Source: Exobasidium rhododendri (taxonomy: Eukaryota > Basidiomycota > Exobasidiomycetes > Exobasidiales > Exobasidiaceae). Taken from it: 64,000 nt of DNA. Each line of letters opens with the position of its first letter. Positions within the stretch are counted from its first letter, which is position 1. The stretch spans positions 1,178,001 to 1,242,000 of the forward strand of contig CP110630.1 of NCBI GenBank assembly GCA_026210745.1, read 5' to 3'. Position numbers and translations under genes: made by a program. This document shows positions 29,286 through 41,549 of the stretch, one piece after another. The notes beneath the pieces were generated by a model, which worked only from the letters and a program-made list of their open reading frames with translations, was not told the DNA's origin and ran no database searches.

Positions 29286-31514
29286 ATGAAACAGTCTACT
29301 CTTTTGAGGGGATCGCCATTCTCAACGAGCATCAGCAGATCAGCAGCGATCCAGAGGTCTGCCCGCCGTGCCTTGGCGACTCACGCCTCGTCCATCCCAA
29401 GTGTTCCTCAGTCATTTATAGAAAAGGTAGTGCAACGATATGCAGTCGATTTGCAACCAGGTCAAGAAGTCAAGGCGGGCGACTACGTCAGCATTCGACC
29501 CGGTCAAGTCATGACTCACGATAATACAGGACCGTGTATCTCGAAATTCCGATCTATCGGCGCTACAAAGATTCGAGATCCTAGTCAGGTCGTCTTTGCT
29601 CTAGATCATGATGTACAGAACAAGAGTGCAAAGAATCTTGAAAAGTACAGCAAGATCGAGTCATTCGCTAGAGAGCAAGGTGTAGACTTCTATCCAGCCG
29701 GTAGAGGGATTGGTCATCAAGTCATGGTAGAAGAAGGTTACGCATTCCCTCAAACGTTAGCTGTTGCTTCAGATAGTCACAGTAATATGTACGGGGGTGT
29801 GGGTTGCGTAGGAACTCCCATTGTCCGAACAGATGCAGCCGCTATTTGGGCTACTGGTCAGACTTGGTGGCAAATTCCGCAAGTCGTCAAGGTTGAGCTG
29901 AGTGGTAATTTACCAGTCGGAGTGACGGGTAAAGATGTGATCGTCGCACTATGTGGCTACTTTAACGAAGATCAGGTCCTGAATGCTGCTATAGAATTCA
30001 CAGGAAGTGGGATACTCGGTCTCACGGTGGATGAGAGATTGGCGATCAGTAATATGACGACAGAGTGGGGTGCCTTGGCTGGTGTCTTTCCGGTAGACGA
30101 TGTGACCTTGAATTGGTACGAAACGCTCATTCGGAAGATGGACAAGCTTAACTTCCAGATGGGCTCTTCGCCTTCTCATTCATTGATACACCCACGTCTC
30201 AACTTGGAAAGGCTCGATGACCTGTCTAGAAATCTGATCAAACCCGACACCGACGCCTTTTACGCAAAGCACTTGAAATTGGACTTGAATACTCTGACAC
30301 CTCATGTCAGTGGGCCTAACAGCGTGAAGATCAGCACGCCACTGTCGATACTTAGCAAGCAGAACATCGATATTCAAAAAGCATACCTGGTTTCCTGCGT
30401 AAACAGTCGGGCATCAGACTTGAAAGCTGCAGCCGATGTTATCAGAGGCAAGAAAGTGGCAAAAGGGGTCGAATTCTACATCGCAGCGGCAAGCAGTGTT
30501 GTTCAAAGAGAGAGTGAGGAAAGCGGAGACTGGGGCGCACTCATGGCAGCTGGGGCCAAGCCACTGCCTGCTGGGTGTGGACCTTGTATCGGCTTGGGTG
30601 TAGGACTGTTAGAGGACGGTCAAGTGGGAATAAGCGCCACGAATCGGAACTACAAGGGTAGAATGGGCAGTCCCAATGCGATGGCTTACTTGGCTTCACC
30701 GGCGGTGGTAGCCGCAAGTGCGATAGAAGGACGAATTTGCGGTCCTAGCGAGTCTCTGCCCAGCGATAGCGCTGGTCTACAGTTCTCCATGGAAATCATG
30801 CAAAAGCAAGCAAACCCAGCGAAAGAGCTTGCAGAGTCGTCGACTACAGTTTCTTCAACCTCTTCCGCAGCCCTATTACCCGGATTTCCCACTACTTTCC
30901 GTGGACCGATCATCTTCGCACCTCAAGATAATCTCAACACTGATGGCATCTATCCGGGCAAGTATACCTATCAAGATGACATTACACCTGACAAGCAAGC
31001 GCAAGTTGTCATGGAAAACTACGATACTTCCTTCGCAAAGACTGTGGCTTCACTGCGATCAGGATCGTCTGCAGCGGATTCTTCCGTCAAGGAAGGCGTC
31101 ATCCTGGTAAGCGGGTACAACTTTGGAACAGGATCATCTCGAGAGCAAGCAGCCACCGCTCTTAAGTACGCTGGTGTCCCCATCGTCATCTCCGCCACTT
31201 TTGGGGATATCTTCAAAAGAAACGCAATCAACAACGGACTGGTCTGTTTAGAATGCGAGGAATTGGTGCAAGATCTAACAGCCCAGTACGCTCGAGACGA
31301 AAAGCGAGGCAATGGTGGCAAGACCGAGGGACAAATAAGTGTTCTACTGGAAGGCTCTGAGCTTTCACTCGATAGCGCAACCGGTCAAGTGATCCTTAAA
31401 GGTAGTGATGGCAAGGAAAAGAGGTACACTACTCGGCCTGCCGGTGTAGGTCAGGCAGTGCAAGATATATGGACTTCTGGAGGGCTGGAAGCTTGGGTGA
31501 AGGCTCGCATTTGA
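29286..31514 (+). CDS. LYS4: Homoaconitase, mitochondrial (lysine biosynthesis)
   Basis: Single-exon 742-residue aconitase-superfamily enzyme. It interconverts homocitrate, homoaconitate and homoisocitrate in the fungal alpha-aminoadipate lysine pathway. A presequence of ~30 residues is followed by the catalytic fold. Cluster ligands are C371 in SCVNSR and the pair C431/C434 in GCGPC. The swivel domain (about 550-742) carries the YNFGTGSSREQAATALK motif. The short GxGS-type loops and overall length match homoaconitase rather than aconitase (about 780) or isopropylmalate isomerase. A 16-bp poly-T tract lies upstream at 29137-29152. Confidence 0.94.
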   Translation: MKQSTLLRGSPFSTSISRSAAIQRSARRALATHASSIPSVPQSFIEKVVQRYAVDLQPGQEVKAGDYVSIRPGQVMTHDNTGPCISKFRSIGATKIRDPSQVVFALDHDVQNKSAKNLEKYSKIESFAREQGVDFYPAGRGIGHQVMVEEGYAFPQTLAVASDSHSNMYGGVGCVGTPIVRTDAAAIWATGQTWWQIPQVVKVELSGNLPVGVTGKDVIVALCGYFNEDQVLNAAIEFTGSGILGLTVDERLAISNMTTEWGALAGVFPVDDVTLNWYETLIRKMDKLNFQMGSSPSHSLIHPRLNLERLDDLSRNLIKPDTDAFYAKHLKLDLNTLTPHVSGPNSVKISTPLSILSKQNIDIQKAYLVSCVNSRASDLKAAADVIRGKKVAKGVEFYIAAASSVVQRESEESGDWGALMAAGAKPLPAGCGPCIGLGVGLLEDGQVGISATNRNYKGRMGSPNAMAYLASPAVVAASAIEGRICGPSESLPSDSAGLQFSMEIMQKQANPAKELAESSTTVSSTSSAALLPGFPTTFRGPIIFAPQDNLNTDGIYPGKYTYQDDITPDKQAQVVMENYDTSFAKTVASLRSGSSAADSSVKEGVILVSGYNFGTGSSREQAATALKYAGVPIVISATFGDIFKRNAINNGLVCLECEELVQDLTAQYARDEKRGNGGKTEGQISVLLEGSELSLDSATGQVILKGSDGKEKRYTTRPAGVGQAVQDIWTSGGLEAWVKARI

Positions 31515-32763
31515 TCTTCTTTTCTCATTCCGTCATCTGTAACAACTCTGAAAGTGTCACACAACGTTTTATATCATGCTCAACGTCTTTTGTGTATGAG
31601 AGCATTGAAGAGGCGCGCGTCATCTGAAGAAGCTGACCCTGTCTGAAGAACTCGGCCACGTGTGCTTCGAAAACATCGGTCTCTACAAAAGGGATCTTCG
31701 CCTCTTTTGTTGATCTACAGTATTGTTAATGGAATCGTCTATCTACTTTCTGACGTGCATAAAAGACCCACATCTTGCCTGGCCCGCACATCTTCCGAGC
31801 CGCTTTCTGAAGTAAGCCTCTTGTTGACGATCAAACACTGAAAAGCCTTCTTTGTGTGCCAATCGCATTCAAAGGCACATTACCATCCTCCCGACAAAAC
31901 GTCCGAAGCGAGTCACCCAAGCGAAAGGGACGTCTCGGTGGACTTTCTCTTCTGGCTTCCTAATTTTTAATCTTTTGCTACAAGGAGGGAAACGTGAAAG
32001 CCGAGGAGGAGTCCACGTCCAAAGAAAAGGAGGGAGGGACCCTCAGCCAAGGACCGCCTACTACACGCCAAATCCTAAAAATTTCAAGAGAAGCGAACTC
32101 GGAATCTCGTTCTATGCAACTTGGCTGTTGATCGTTTGACGTTGCAAGATTAAGAAATTTCTCGAAGCAGCGCACGCAGAAGACAAGTGCAGCTATATTT
32201 AGTGACGGAGGAAATCTCCCTAAATCTTGCTTCGAAAAACTCTGAAATTAGTACTAGGACCTCTGAGGAACAGGCTGAGTCTTGAGCGTCGCTGAAAGTC
32301 AATATCGCTTTGCATTGGAAGCAATAGTGCCGGTCTGCTATCTCGTTGGATTGCCCGCGATCCCCTCAGGGCCAATCTATAGTGTTGCTTGAATACGGAA
32401 GGAACTCGGTGTTTCAGCTGGATATCCAGGAGATCAAATAGAGTTAAGGGGAAATTCTCGACGATATATTCCGTTTTCACGTTCAATTCGCCTTATCAGG
32501 GAAAGCGACCCGTTCGTTTGACAAGCAGAAACAATTGCTCTCTTTCTGTGCGTCATAAACGCACATCCCTCCGGATAACGGGGTTGGGCTGGCTTGTGAG
32601 AAGCGTGTTTGTGTAATGGGATTCGGTGGCTTAGAGAAGCTCTCCACTGAAGGAGAATAAAACTTTCGCACAAGGGGCGTTGTTGCTGAGTGAAGGAAAG
32701 GAAAGAGGCACAATCGCTGAAAGATTTTTAGTACAGAGGTGATAGGGTGAGCTAGACTGTGTC
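31515..32763. other. Long intergenic region, no gene supported
   Basis: About 1.25 kb between LYS4 and the GRAM-domain gene. It has a CACGTG at 31657-31662, a TATA-like CATAAAAG near 31758 and A/T-rich stretches near 31975. I saw no RNA gene or conserved coding block; it is probably a long promoter or leader for the downstream gene. Confidence 0.45.
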
Positions 32764-35700
32764 ATGTCGGTTCAAGAGGTCGGGCCGATCGTGCATGGTA
32801 GCACTTCGCAGGACAATGAATTACCCGCTGGTAAGGCGTCCTCATCTTCTCTTGCGACTTCTTCCTACGACGTAGTAGATGGAGGTAACGACGACGAGTC
32901 CGAAAACGAAGTTCATCACCGTATTCAACGCAGCTCTGTAATTTCACCACCTGACAACGCCAAGGAGCCTGTTCCGAATGATATGGGGATCTTATTGCAG
33001 CCGTCCCAAAACTCACCCTCCGATACTTTCCAAGCACATACTTTCACCGATCACGACGAGGAAGACACGGCTCACAATCAAGCATCGCCATCAAGGAGGA
33101 GCAGTCGACTAGGATTGAACCTATCCAGGCTTCACTTTCGGCATCCTTCCGGCCAGAGCAAACGAGATGGAAGCCATGCAATAGAGGGATCCAGTAATCA
33201 TGATGGTCATAACAGCACCTGGAATCTTCGCAGGCTTTCCGGTGATGGTGATAAGTATGGCAGTAAATTAAGTAGCGGCAAACACACCCCCTCCAGTAAA
33301 TCCACCAACGGAGACTTTGCCGAATTCCTGCAAGCAGAAGAGCTCAAAGCAGCTCTGTCCGAAGCACAGGAAAAAGCTATCAAGAGAGATCTCAAGGCAG
33401 CAAAGCATCCCAAGAGGGCAAGGGAAGGTGTCCTAGGTGGAAAGGGAAAAGTTCAATCACCTGGCGATATCTATCGCGCGGAGAGAGAGGAGGACTTGAA
33501 GAAGACGGACGCTGCTTACACACCCGATGTACCTACCCTGGAAGAGAGAGGTTACTTCCCAGGTGATCTGAGACACCATGGTCATCTGACTAATACCAAC
33601 CGAACAACGAAGCAGCATGCATCACACTCGACAAGTCACTCTGCCAAAAGCGAATTCATGAAGCCGCCAGGTATCTGTGGGCCAGTCTCCGACAGTGAAG
33701 CTTCGTCCAGTGATCTTGCTGACAGAGAAGAGGAGGACGACGAGGAGGAGGAAGGGGAGGATGGTCTGGCAGGGAAGACGACGCTCAAGAGGAAGCCTTC
33801 GACCTCTTCTTCTACCTCAAGCACGGTCAGTGATATCATGGAACCAGTAACGAACCCCTCCATCATCAGTCTTAAGAGCTATCAGACGGACAACTCTGGT
33901 GGAGTGGGTAGTTTGGCGAGTGGTGGTGCAAACCCAAAACTGGCGAAACCTTTACTTGAGTTGGAAGAGTTGGAATTAGACTCTTTCCTGAAGAACTTTG
34001 GAAGACACACGAGGGAGATTCGAGTGCCGAGCAGTGCTACCTTACCAAGAAAAAGGTTACCCAGATGGGATGACTTTAAGATTCCGGCCGGCGAGGCAGC
34101 CTTGGCAGCCTCGCAAGGGAAGAAGATTACAGTCTTGACACACGTAGATCGAGGTTTGCAAATGCTCGCTGCTTCAGAAGGCCAGGAAATCGCACCTTCT
34201 AGATCTGTCCCCCTTCATGCTCTATCGAACGAGAAGGAAAAGAGGGGAAAGGGGAGAGGAGACATTGGCAATGGCGGCGCAGAAGAACGTGGTATTCGGT
34301 CGTGGCTGTCTCAACCGAGAGTCACCTGGGCACCCGGTTCAGGAGGCAGCGCAAAGGAACAGGAGCAACAGCAGCAGCAGCAGCGAGTCTCTTCTCAAAA
34401 CCTGCCTTTTGACGGACTGCAAAGGCAGTCATTGGAGAAGAATGAGAGAGAGGCCAAGAAGCAAGACAAGCTAGCGTATCAAGGAGGAGCAGTAGATGCG
34501 TCGTCGTCGTCAGGTGGTGCCATCAACGTCCACGACGCTGACACGGAGTGGAGGCCTTCCAGAGATGAAGCGCAAATGGAAGAGGATGACTGGGAAATGC
34601 TGAATGCACAAGCCATCGAAGACGCAGAAGAAGAAGAAGAGAATGACACAATGGTACCTGCAGACCAAAAGGTAGACGGAGTCGCCTGGGCTATTGCTTA
34701 TATCCTTGCATTGGTAGAGAGGTACGCACCGGAAGAACTGGACAATAGTCCTGATCAATCTTACCGAGAAGGAAAGACTCGAAGTCATATCGAGAGGTTG
34801 TACTTGATTGCGCCCTTTTGGGAAAGATTACTGTCTGGCATCAGAAGAGTATACCGTTGGGACAATCCCAGCAAGACGGCGAGCATCATGATGATCTACT
34901 TTGTCCTTTGGTTCATGGATCTGATACCGACCGCGTTCATGTGCACCTTGATCTATTACGTCTGTCAGTTTCGCTTCTTCCCTCCGAGTGCCAGTTACCT
35001 GCACGAGAAAGTTCGTGCAAGGATGGCTCGTGGCGTGGATGCAGATCGTCTAGCGGAAAGACTGCGCCGGAGGAGTCGTTTGGATGTGTTGGAGATCTAC
35101 AAAAGATTCGTAGTCGCGTACGGCCAAGGGACTCAGCTAGCCTGTGGTGACGTAGCGGACTTCCACGAAAAGGTGAAGAACCTGATCTTATGGAGAAATG
35201 CAGCTGCGACGTGGAGGACGTTGACGTTACTTGGTGTCATCACGCTGCTGGTGACCTTTGTGTCTTCTCACGTCATCTGGAAGACTGTCTTCCTCTTTCT
35301 CGGCTTTACCTTTTTCATCCTGCTGGTGAGTGGTGTCAAGTGTTGGGAAGAGAAAGGCAGAGAGAGACTCACCACGGTATTTGTTGCTTCGCTCCTCTGC
35401 ACAGCCCTTGCAATCACACTACCCTCGCTTTCGGAGACCGCTCAGTCCAGTGTGGTGGGCCCTTTGGGGTGCTCCCACGGATGGTCAATTTGCCATCCAG
35501 CTCTTGCGAAGACGTCACCTCGAGAGACAGAATGCAAAGCATCCTCCCACCTCCATGGAAGCGTCTCAGCAAGAAGCGTCTTCCAAGTCGAGCCCATTCA
35601 GCACGAGTGGACTTCGAAACAGACTTAAAGCAACGTCGTCATCGGCAGCACATGCAGTGGCGTATGGATCTATGAAGCCTCTGAATGAAAAGGACGGTGG

Positions 35701-36171
35701 CTTGACCGACTTGAGGGACACGAAGATTCTCGATGGTCAAATCACCTCCAAACCAAGAAAGTTGGGATCCTTCTTCTGTCAAACGGGAAAGGGAATACCC
35801 GGTCATCTCCACGTCACCACAAAGATGCTTTACTTTGTTCCCCTGCATTCACACGTCAACAAGGAAGGCAAAGGCAAGAAGATCTGTAAGACACCCTTGG
35901 AAGACATCTCAGGTCTGGTCAAGACGAGGAGTATCAAGTTGTTTGTCTGGAGTTCAAGTGGACTGCAAATCGTCCGGAAGAACAAGAGCAGTCTCTTTTT
36001 TAGTAACATGCCACATCGAGACAATTCATTCAATCTGTTGCTGGCAGTCGGCAGTGAAGGTGAGTCTCTGTTGCGCAGTTGAAGATTGCTTAATCTCGTG
36101 TACTAATCTCTCGCCTCTTTTTTCTCTCTCTCTCTCTCCCTCTTACACACACAGTCTGGAACAAGGTCTGA
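32764..36171 (+). CDS. GRAMD4-like GRAM-domain membrane protein
   Basis: Three exons (32764-35325, 35405-36059, 36155-36171) give 1077 residues; the last exon is only 17 nt (its coding end reads VWNKV-stop). A long Ser-rich, disordered N-terminal half has an acidic stretch (about 320-335) and a short poly-Gln. The family core follows: GVAWAIAYILALVERYAPEE near 639, a hydrophobic pair near 708-735 (MMIYFVLWFMDLIPTAFMC), another near 820-854, and then the block HYPRFRRPLSPVWWALWGAP across intron 1 that marks GRAMD4 relatives. The C-terminal GRAM domain (about 975-1077) should bind lipids at membrane contacts. Human GRAMD4 is mitochondrial and pro-apoptotic; a role in fungi is not established. 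Confidence 0.85.
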
Positions 36172-36434
36172 TGACAGCGATCCTTGCACACGCCCGCCTT
36201 CCTATCCTCCTTCGTGCCCGTCCACTCTCTTCCTTCTTTTCCCTTTCCCTTCATTCGCCTCTCCCTCCTATATCCTCTCCCTACCTTCGTCACTTGATCC
36301 CTCTCCCTGTCCCTCTCTCCCCTTCCCTCGCACTCCATGTCGCTCTTACACTGTATTACGTTTTCAATTCTCCGCCTTTGGTCACACAATTACTTGCTAC
36401 ATTATCACACACCCACTTCTTGCTTTAACACTGC

Positions 36435-37883
36435 TCAACGCATCGTGACGAGCTCCTCGGAAGAGGTAGGATGAATGGCGACAGTGTCATCAAAGTGCTT
36501 CTTGGTGGCGCCCATCTTGACGGCCACTGCAAATCCTTGCATCATCTCGTCCGATCCTAATCCGATAATGTGAACTCCCACAACCTTTTCTTCCTTGCCG
36601 ACACAGACTAGCTTGAATGCGCTAGGTTGCTTGTGAGTCATCATACCATAGTACATGGCAGTGAAGGAACTCTTGTAAATTTTGACTTCCCCCTCTCCAA
36701 ACTTGTCCTTTGCTTCTTGTTCCGTGAGACCGACGGTGCCCGAGGTAGGATGCGAAAAGACGACAGTAGGAATGTTCTCGTAGTCGAGGAAGTCCTTTCC
36801 TCGAAGTCCTTCAGGTCCATACATTCGATTCGACAAACGTCTTCCTGCTGCTATTGCCACTGGTGTCAGTTGCGCTCTTCCACAGACGTCCCCAAGAGAA
36901 GTAATACCCTCAACGTTCGTCTGTTGAAACTTGTCGACGATGATATCACCCTTCTTGTCCGTCTTGACACCGGCAGACTCCAAACCTAGATTGTCTGTAT
37001 TGGGACGTCTGCCAATCGCCCAGAGAAGGCAGTCGACTTCAAGCTGCTTTCCGGTATCCAAGTGCAGCGTTAGTGGGCCCCCCTTCTTTCCTTCCACCTT
37101 CTTGATGTTGGTCTTCTGATGAACATTCAAGCCGGTCTCGCCCATGTATTTTTGGAGTGTCTCACAGATGATGGGGTCGAAAGTTCGCAGGAAAGTGTCA
37201 TGTCGAATGAGGATGTGTGTCTCCGTGCCCAGCGTATTGAACACCCCCGCCAATTCGACTGCGATGTAGCCAGCTCCGACTACGGCGACTCGCTTGGGCT
37301 GCTCCTTCAGAGCAAAGAAGCCGTCCGAGGTGATACCGAGACTAGCTCCAGGAATGTCATCATCCGAAGGAATGACTGGACGACCACCAGTGGCAATGCA
37401 GATGTGATCACCACTGATGACGTGGACGTTCGTTTCGTCGAAACTTCCGTCATCGTTCCTGATGGTGATCTCTACTTGATCTTTACTAGTCAACTTTGCA
37501 TGTCCTGAGATGTATTCCACTTTATCGTTTGCCAAGTTTCGATCGTAGATACCATTGAGTCTTCTAACGTAGGCATCTCGCTTTTCAGCAAAGTATTTCC
37601 ATTGAAACGGTGCCACTTCATTGACGGGTTTCCCTTCCCCGTCACCGAATCCATATTCAGGAGCACCTCGAAGTGCTTCAGCCATGTCTGCAGCGTGCCA
37701 CATGAGCTTCTTAGGTACGCAACCCACGTTCACGCAAGTTCCACCTAATCGTCCATCCTCTTCAATCACACAGACCTTCTTTCCGTATTGAGCCGCTCTT
37801 CGACTGGCCCCCATGGCACCAGACCCGCCCCCGATCACAATCAAGTCATACCTTTCCGAGGTGGGCTTGGGAACAGGCGGCAT
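36435..37883 (-). CDS. GLR1: Glutathione reductase
   Basis: From the first in-frame ATG (37883) the protein has 482 residues, the yeast Glr1 size. It reduces glutathione disulfide with NADPH and FAD. FAD motif IGGGSG begins at about residue 17. The redox pair is C50/C55 in [13 protein letters not shown]. The NADPH motif [12 protein letters not shown] lies mid-protein, and the C-terminal [12 protein letters not shown] includes the catalytic His-Glu. The frame stays open for 106 more codons upstream (to 38201) without an ATG. That translation is basic, Ser/Thr-rich and almost free of acidic residues nearby, like a mitochondrial presequence. A further in-frame ATG (38246) is cut off by a TAG at 38204. 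A second, mitochondrial isoform is likely; see findings. Confidence 0.93.
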   Translation of the reverse strand: MPPVPKPTSERYDLIVIGGGSGAMGASRRAAQYGKKVCVIEEDGRLGGTCVNVGCVPKKLMWHAADMAEALRGAPEYGFGDGEGKPVNEVAPFQWKYFAEKRDAYVRRLNGIYDRNLANDKVEYISGHAKLTSKDQVEITIRNDDGSFDETNVHVISGDHICIATGGRPVIPSDDDIPGASLGITSDGFFALKEQPKRVAVVGAGYIAVELAGVFNTLGTETHILIRHDTFLRTFDPIICETLQKYMGETGLNVHQKTNIKKVEGKKGGPLTLHLDTGKQLEVDCLLWAIGRRPNTDNLGLESAGVKTDKKGDIIVDKFQQTNVEGITSLGDVCGRAQLTPVAIAAGRRLSNRMYGPEGLRGKDFLDYENIPTVVFSHPTSGTVGLTEQEAKDKFGEGEVKIYKSSFTAMYYGMMTHKQPSAFKLVCVGKEEKVVGVHIIGLGSDEMMQGFAVAVKMGATKKHFDDTVAIHPTSSEELVTMR

Positions 37884-38570
37884 GTTTATTCTCGCCGAAG
37901 TGCTAAGGGTCTGCTTTGAGCTATCTTGACTACAGAGTAATTGTGCTTGGCCGGCTAGTCTGTTGTTGGCAACGCCGCTGAGAGACTTTTGTTGGGAGGA
38001 GTTCAACAGTTTGGTGTGGCTGGTCGAAGCGGTAGATATGAATCGAGAGCGGAGTGGAGAGTGTGTTGCTGCAGGACCTCGCAACGAAACTCGAAGTGCT
38101 GCTCTACAAGTGAAGGGAGTCAGCTTGAAAGACTTTCCGGAGTCCGATGGGATGAAGAAGATTGAAAGAAAGCTTGGTATGGGTGTGTGTGGAAGGATTG
38201 ACTACTCCACCTCTCTGCCTGATCTCATCAATGTGGATGCGTTCATTTCCCGGAATATTACATTTCTAATTACGCGGCCGTTTTAATTTTCGTGATGCAA
38301 TTGCTACACCAGATCATGATCAGTGGATTTCACCTTCTATCAGATCGTCAAACCAGGTAGTAATAGTAAAAAATGTCACTTCTCAGATTCGGCATCGGTC
38401 GAGTATGGGCAAACACGATCAAGTATGAGAAGAGAATCATTGAATTGTGCAGTGAGCCTGTCAGATCGAGGAGAGACAGTATCACGATGATACATGGTGT
38501 ATTAAGCGGAAAGGTGGATCGCGCTCAATTCTACGACAGATTACTGGAATCAGCGTTGCTCGTAGCCAGA

Positions 38571-39346
38571 TCAGTGACCGGCACGACGTTGTTCAGCAAT
38601 GACGTTGGTCAAGAATTCCTGCATTGAACGGATGAACAAGTTCAGTCATCAAGAAGACCGACTACTACACACGAGATGTTGTACGACTCACCATCTTTCC
38701 CTTTGCTCTTCGGAGGGTTCCGATACGTCGCTTGATGAATTTACGGGCTCGCTTGTCCTGGAACGTGATGAGAATGAAGGAAGTCAGTACAGTGCTTTAT
38801 GTGATGTGAGAAAAGATCACGACGAGGGAGAAGGACCGCCCGTACTCCTGTCAAGTCGCAATTGACAAGACGTTTCCAGCATTTGTGTGAAATTTTTTCA
38901 GTCCTGCCACGATTCCAGACAGACCTCTACCCATGATATCGTAAAGAAGCTGGCTTCTGCCCCGCGCTATCGCCCTTATTCCCCGACACTATCATCCTTA
39001 ATACCCTGTTCCTCTCTAGTGATCTTTGCAAAGTCCTCAATTTACTACTGTCCTCCTCCAGTCGTCCTGCATCTGTTGTCACCATCCTCCCAAATCCTAC
39101 GAATAAGCTCACCTTTGAGTTTCTGATCAATTCCATTGCTCGTCTCTCGTATGGTGCAAATCCAGCGACTTCTCGAACGACGCTCTTGACAACTGCAGAT
39201 CGTTGCGAAAGCTTGCCCTTTCTGCGAGAAGCCTTAGCTGCCGGGATTCTTCGTGTAGTCTTGTGACCTCTGTCGATTCCCCAAACCAATCCTGATCGAG
39301 GGGCGGTGTCCGCCTTGTGGTGTGGGTTGCTGCTGCCTCCGGCCAT
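38571..39346 (-). CDS. RPL36: 60S ribosomal protein eL36
   Basis: Three exons (39346-39113, 38757-38692, 38618-38571) give 115 residues, all in phase 0. Exon 1 encodes [24 protein letters not shown] and the signature [17 protein letters not shown]. Exon 2 encodes [19 protein letters not shown], and exon 3 the typical end ([10 protein letters not shown]). The introns are longer than usual here (355 and 73 nt). The N-terminus ([18 protein letters not shown]) is longer than in yeast. It is head-to-head with NOP10. Confidence 0.95.
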
Positions 39347-39771
39347 CTTGACGTAATTGTTGGATGTTTTTGGTGGATAGAGTCGAAAGCCGAGAAGAGT
39401 GAGGTTGATGTGCTCCCCTTGTACATTGAACTTTTCCGAAATTCAATTGAGATTCGCATCAATACCAGTAAGGACTAATTTAATTCAAGTATCCCCTCCT
39501 CTCCTTCTCTAATGCTGCGGCCGCAAGATAGAAAGGAGTATAGCTATCCACCCGCGTGGCCCTAAAGGACGCGACTTATCGTCCAAGACGACCAGCCTCA
39601 GCCTCACCCACAGATCCGATCGAGATGTCAAGCCGGAAGCAACGAGCTTCCCACGTGTCTACTGAGCTTTTCTAAATTTTCGAATTGCACTCTCCCGATC
39701 GTCTTCTGAATAGACTCCATCCCTGTCAGACACACATATTCGTCTGGAATCTCGTAGGTCACTTGTAAAGG
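39347..39771. promoter_or_regulatory. Shared promoter region of eL36 and NOP10
   Basis: 425 bp between two divergent ribosome-biogenesis genes. It contains a GCGGCCGC octamer near 39518 and a CACGTG at 39652-39657, about 115 bp before the NOP10 start. No gene was seen. Confidence 0.5.
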
Positions 39772-40139
39772 ATGCATTTGATGTACACGTTGGATGCCGT
39801 GGGTACTGGAGCAGAAGGCGAGAATCTACATGCGGACAACCATGCTGACTTTTGGCTGCCTCCTCCCTATCTCTTTTTTCTTTCTCTCTCTCTCCTTCTA
39901 GAATGGCAACCGACTTTACACCCTCAAGAAAGTGACTGCTACTGGTGGAATCACAAAGAGCGCTCATCCAGGTCAGCACTCTAGCGTCTACTCATTCCAG
40001 CTATAGTGCCAAATTGTAACTGACACTGCTTATGTCTACAGCTCGATTCTCGCCCGATGACAAATTCTCACGACACAGAGTCACGCTGAAGAAGCGATTT
40101 GGACTCTTGCCAACTCAACAACCAGCCAAGCCAATGTAA
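39772..40139 (+). CDS. NOP10: Nop10, H/ACA snoRNP subunit
   Basis: Three short exons (39772-39798, 39902-39971, 40042-40139) give 64 residues. The spliced protein follows the Nop10 consensus almost completely: [20 protein letters not shown], then [20 protein letters not shown] and [15 protein letters not shown]. Nop10 supports the pseudouridine synthase Cbf5 in H/ACA snoRNPs and telomerase. Exon 1 is 27 nt, so the gene is easily missed. It is convergent with ALG13. Confidence 0.96.
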
Positions 40140-40362
40140 TACTACTACGAGAACCCTGACTCTTCATCGACTATGGACCGGAAGCGACCTGGTACGAAGG
40201 CTGGGAAGTCTCGGGTGGTCATCTCGCCATCTTGAGCATTTGCAGAGAGAAGGGAAGACAGCAGAGCAGGCAATTGCCTGGACGTCAAAAAAGAAAGATG
40301 GAGAGGGGAAGATCAGCATCATCATGTACAATAGCAAATCAAAACACTATCTCCGACTATCC

Positions 40363-41141
40363 TCACCCGACCATTTGACTTTCACTCTTGCTATTGGGGT
40401 ATAGCCGAGTAGTATGGACATAGTGATGCTCGCCCAGAGCCTTAGCCAGCTCAACTTGGTGATTGTCCATCAAAGTCTCATTCGGAATGACAACGAGCTT
40501 TGCCCTCGACGGCTGCTCCAAACGAAGTGCCTCCAGAATAGTTCCTGAGCCTGTTGAGCAACAATACAATCGGTGGATGGGGGTCAGCACCAGCCTTTTC
40601 GCATGATCCTCATGCCTTATGATTTAGATTCACCCGCATGACTGATCACGACGTCCGCCATCTCCACCTGAGGTACGATGTTCGAGACGTAGTCGATGAA
40701 CTCGAGGTGAACGATGCCATGGCTAGCCTCATGATCCATAGAAAAGTGCTTGAATCCAAGTCGGTCTTGATTGCTGCTCCTATCGCCGTTGAGGGCTTCA
40801 TCTCTGATTGCTTCTGGACTTAGACTGGCGGCAATGTCAGTCGGATTTAGCGCTGATCCTGGTTGACTTCCACTGAGGATCTTGATGGGCAGAGTACCCA
40901 CTCCCTCAGTGACGCTGTCGCTTTTCTGTAGACCCAATGTTTCGCCCAGGAGAATATCTTCAATGGGTGTCGATCCAAACTGTATCATGATCGAAGCAGC
41001 CTTCTCCTCATCACGAGATCGCGCTGCCTTGGAAATTGCATCGAGAACAGGGGAGGAAAAGACGGCAACAATGAGGTCTGTGAACCTGGTGCTGCCAACA
41101 GTGACGAAGATTCTAGGACCTGTGCTGTTCTTGGTAGTCAT
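40363..41141 (-). CDS. ALG13: Alg13, UDP-GlcNAc transferase catalytic subunit
   Basis: Two exons (41141-40634, 40550-40363) give 231 residues. With membrane partner Alg14, Alg13 adds the second GlcNAc to dolichol-linked oligosaccharide at the ER. The start FVTVGSTRFTDLI, the ADVVISHAGSGTILEALRL block across the intron and IPNETLMDNHQVELAKAL are diagnostic GT28 motifs. A loop of about 50 residues is inserted in the middle. It is head-to-head with RER1 across 408 bp; both proteins serve the early secretory pathway. Confidence 0.94.
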
Positions 41142-41549
41142 AGATGGTGCACATTCCCTTAGTCCAAATACTAGAGCTTTATTTACCTACCAGGCAGGAA
41201 GGCCTTTCGTCCGTGCTCTATATTTTGGGTTCCTAGAATGTGCGCTTTGATCTTTGGGCTGCTGCTGTCTACAGCTAGAGGACGCAAGCCGTTCTATACA
41301 TATAATCACCTCAGGGACTGAGTTCTGAGCGTGGCGCGTGGCAGGACTTTGGATCTGAAATTGAGTTGTGTCTCAACAACCAAACTTCCGACATTAAACA
41401 AGACTCTCCCGACTGAAGCCTGCGTTTGTGGTCTTCTTTTCATTCCCTAGTACAATTTTGGATATTCATCGACTCAGGAAAGGCAGTCGCAGGATCCCAT
41501 CGAACAAAGCTCTGTCCTACGACTTGAGAGGTGTGGAAGAGCTCTGAAA
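41142..41549. other. Divergent ALG13/RER1 intergenic region
   Basis: 408 bp without a gene; it must hold both promoters. No distinct element was recognised. Confidence 0.5.

Noticed and set aside
31852-32139. 95-codon open frame in the LYS4-GRAM intergenic region
   Set aside because: No resemblance to any family and no support from splice sites.
38373-38865. Plus-strand open frames over the eL36 3' exons
   Set aside because: They overlap the spliced eL36 exons on the other strand and show no homology.
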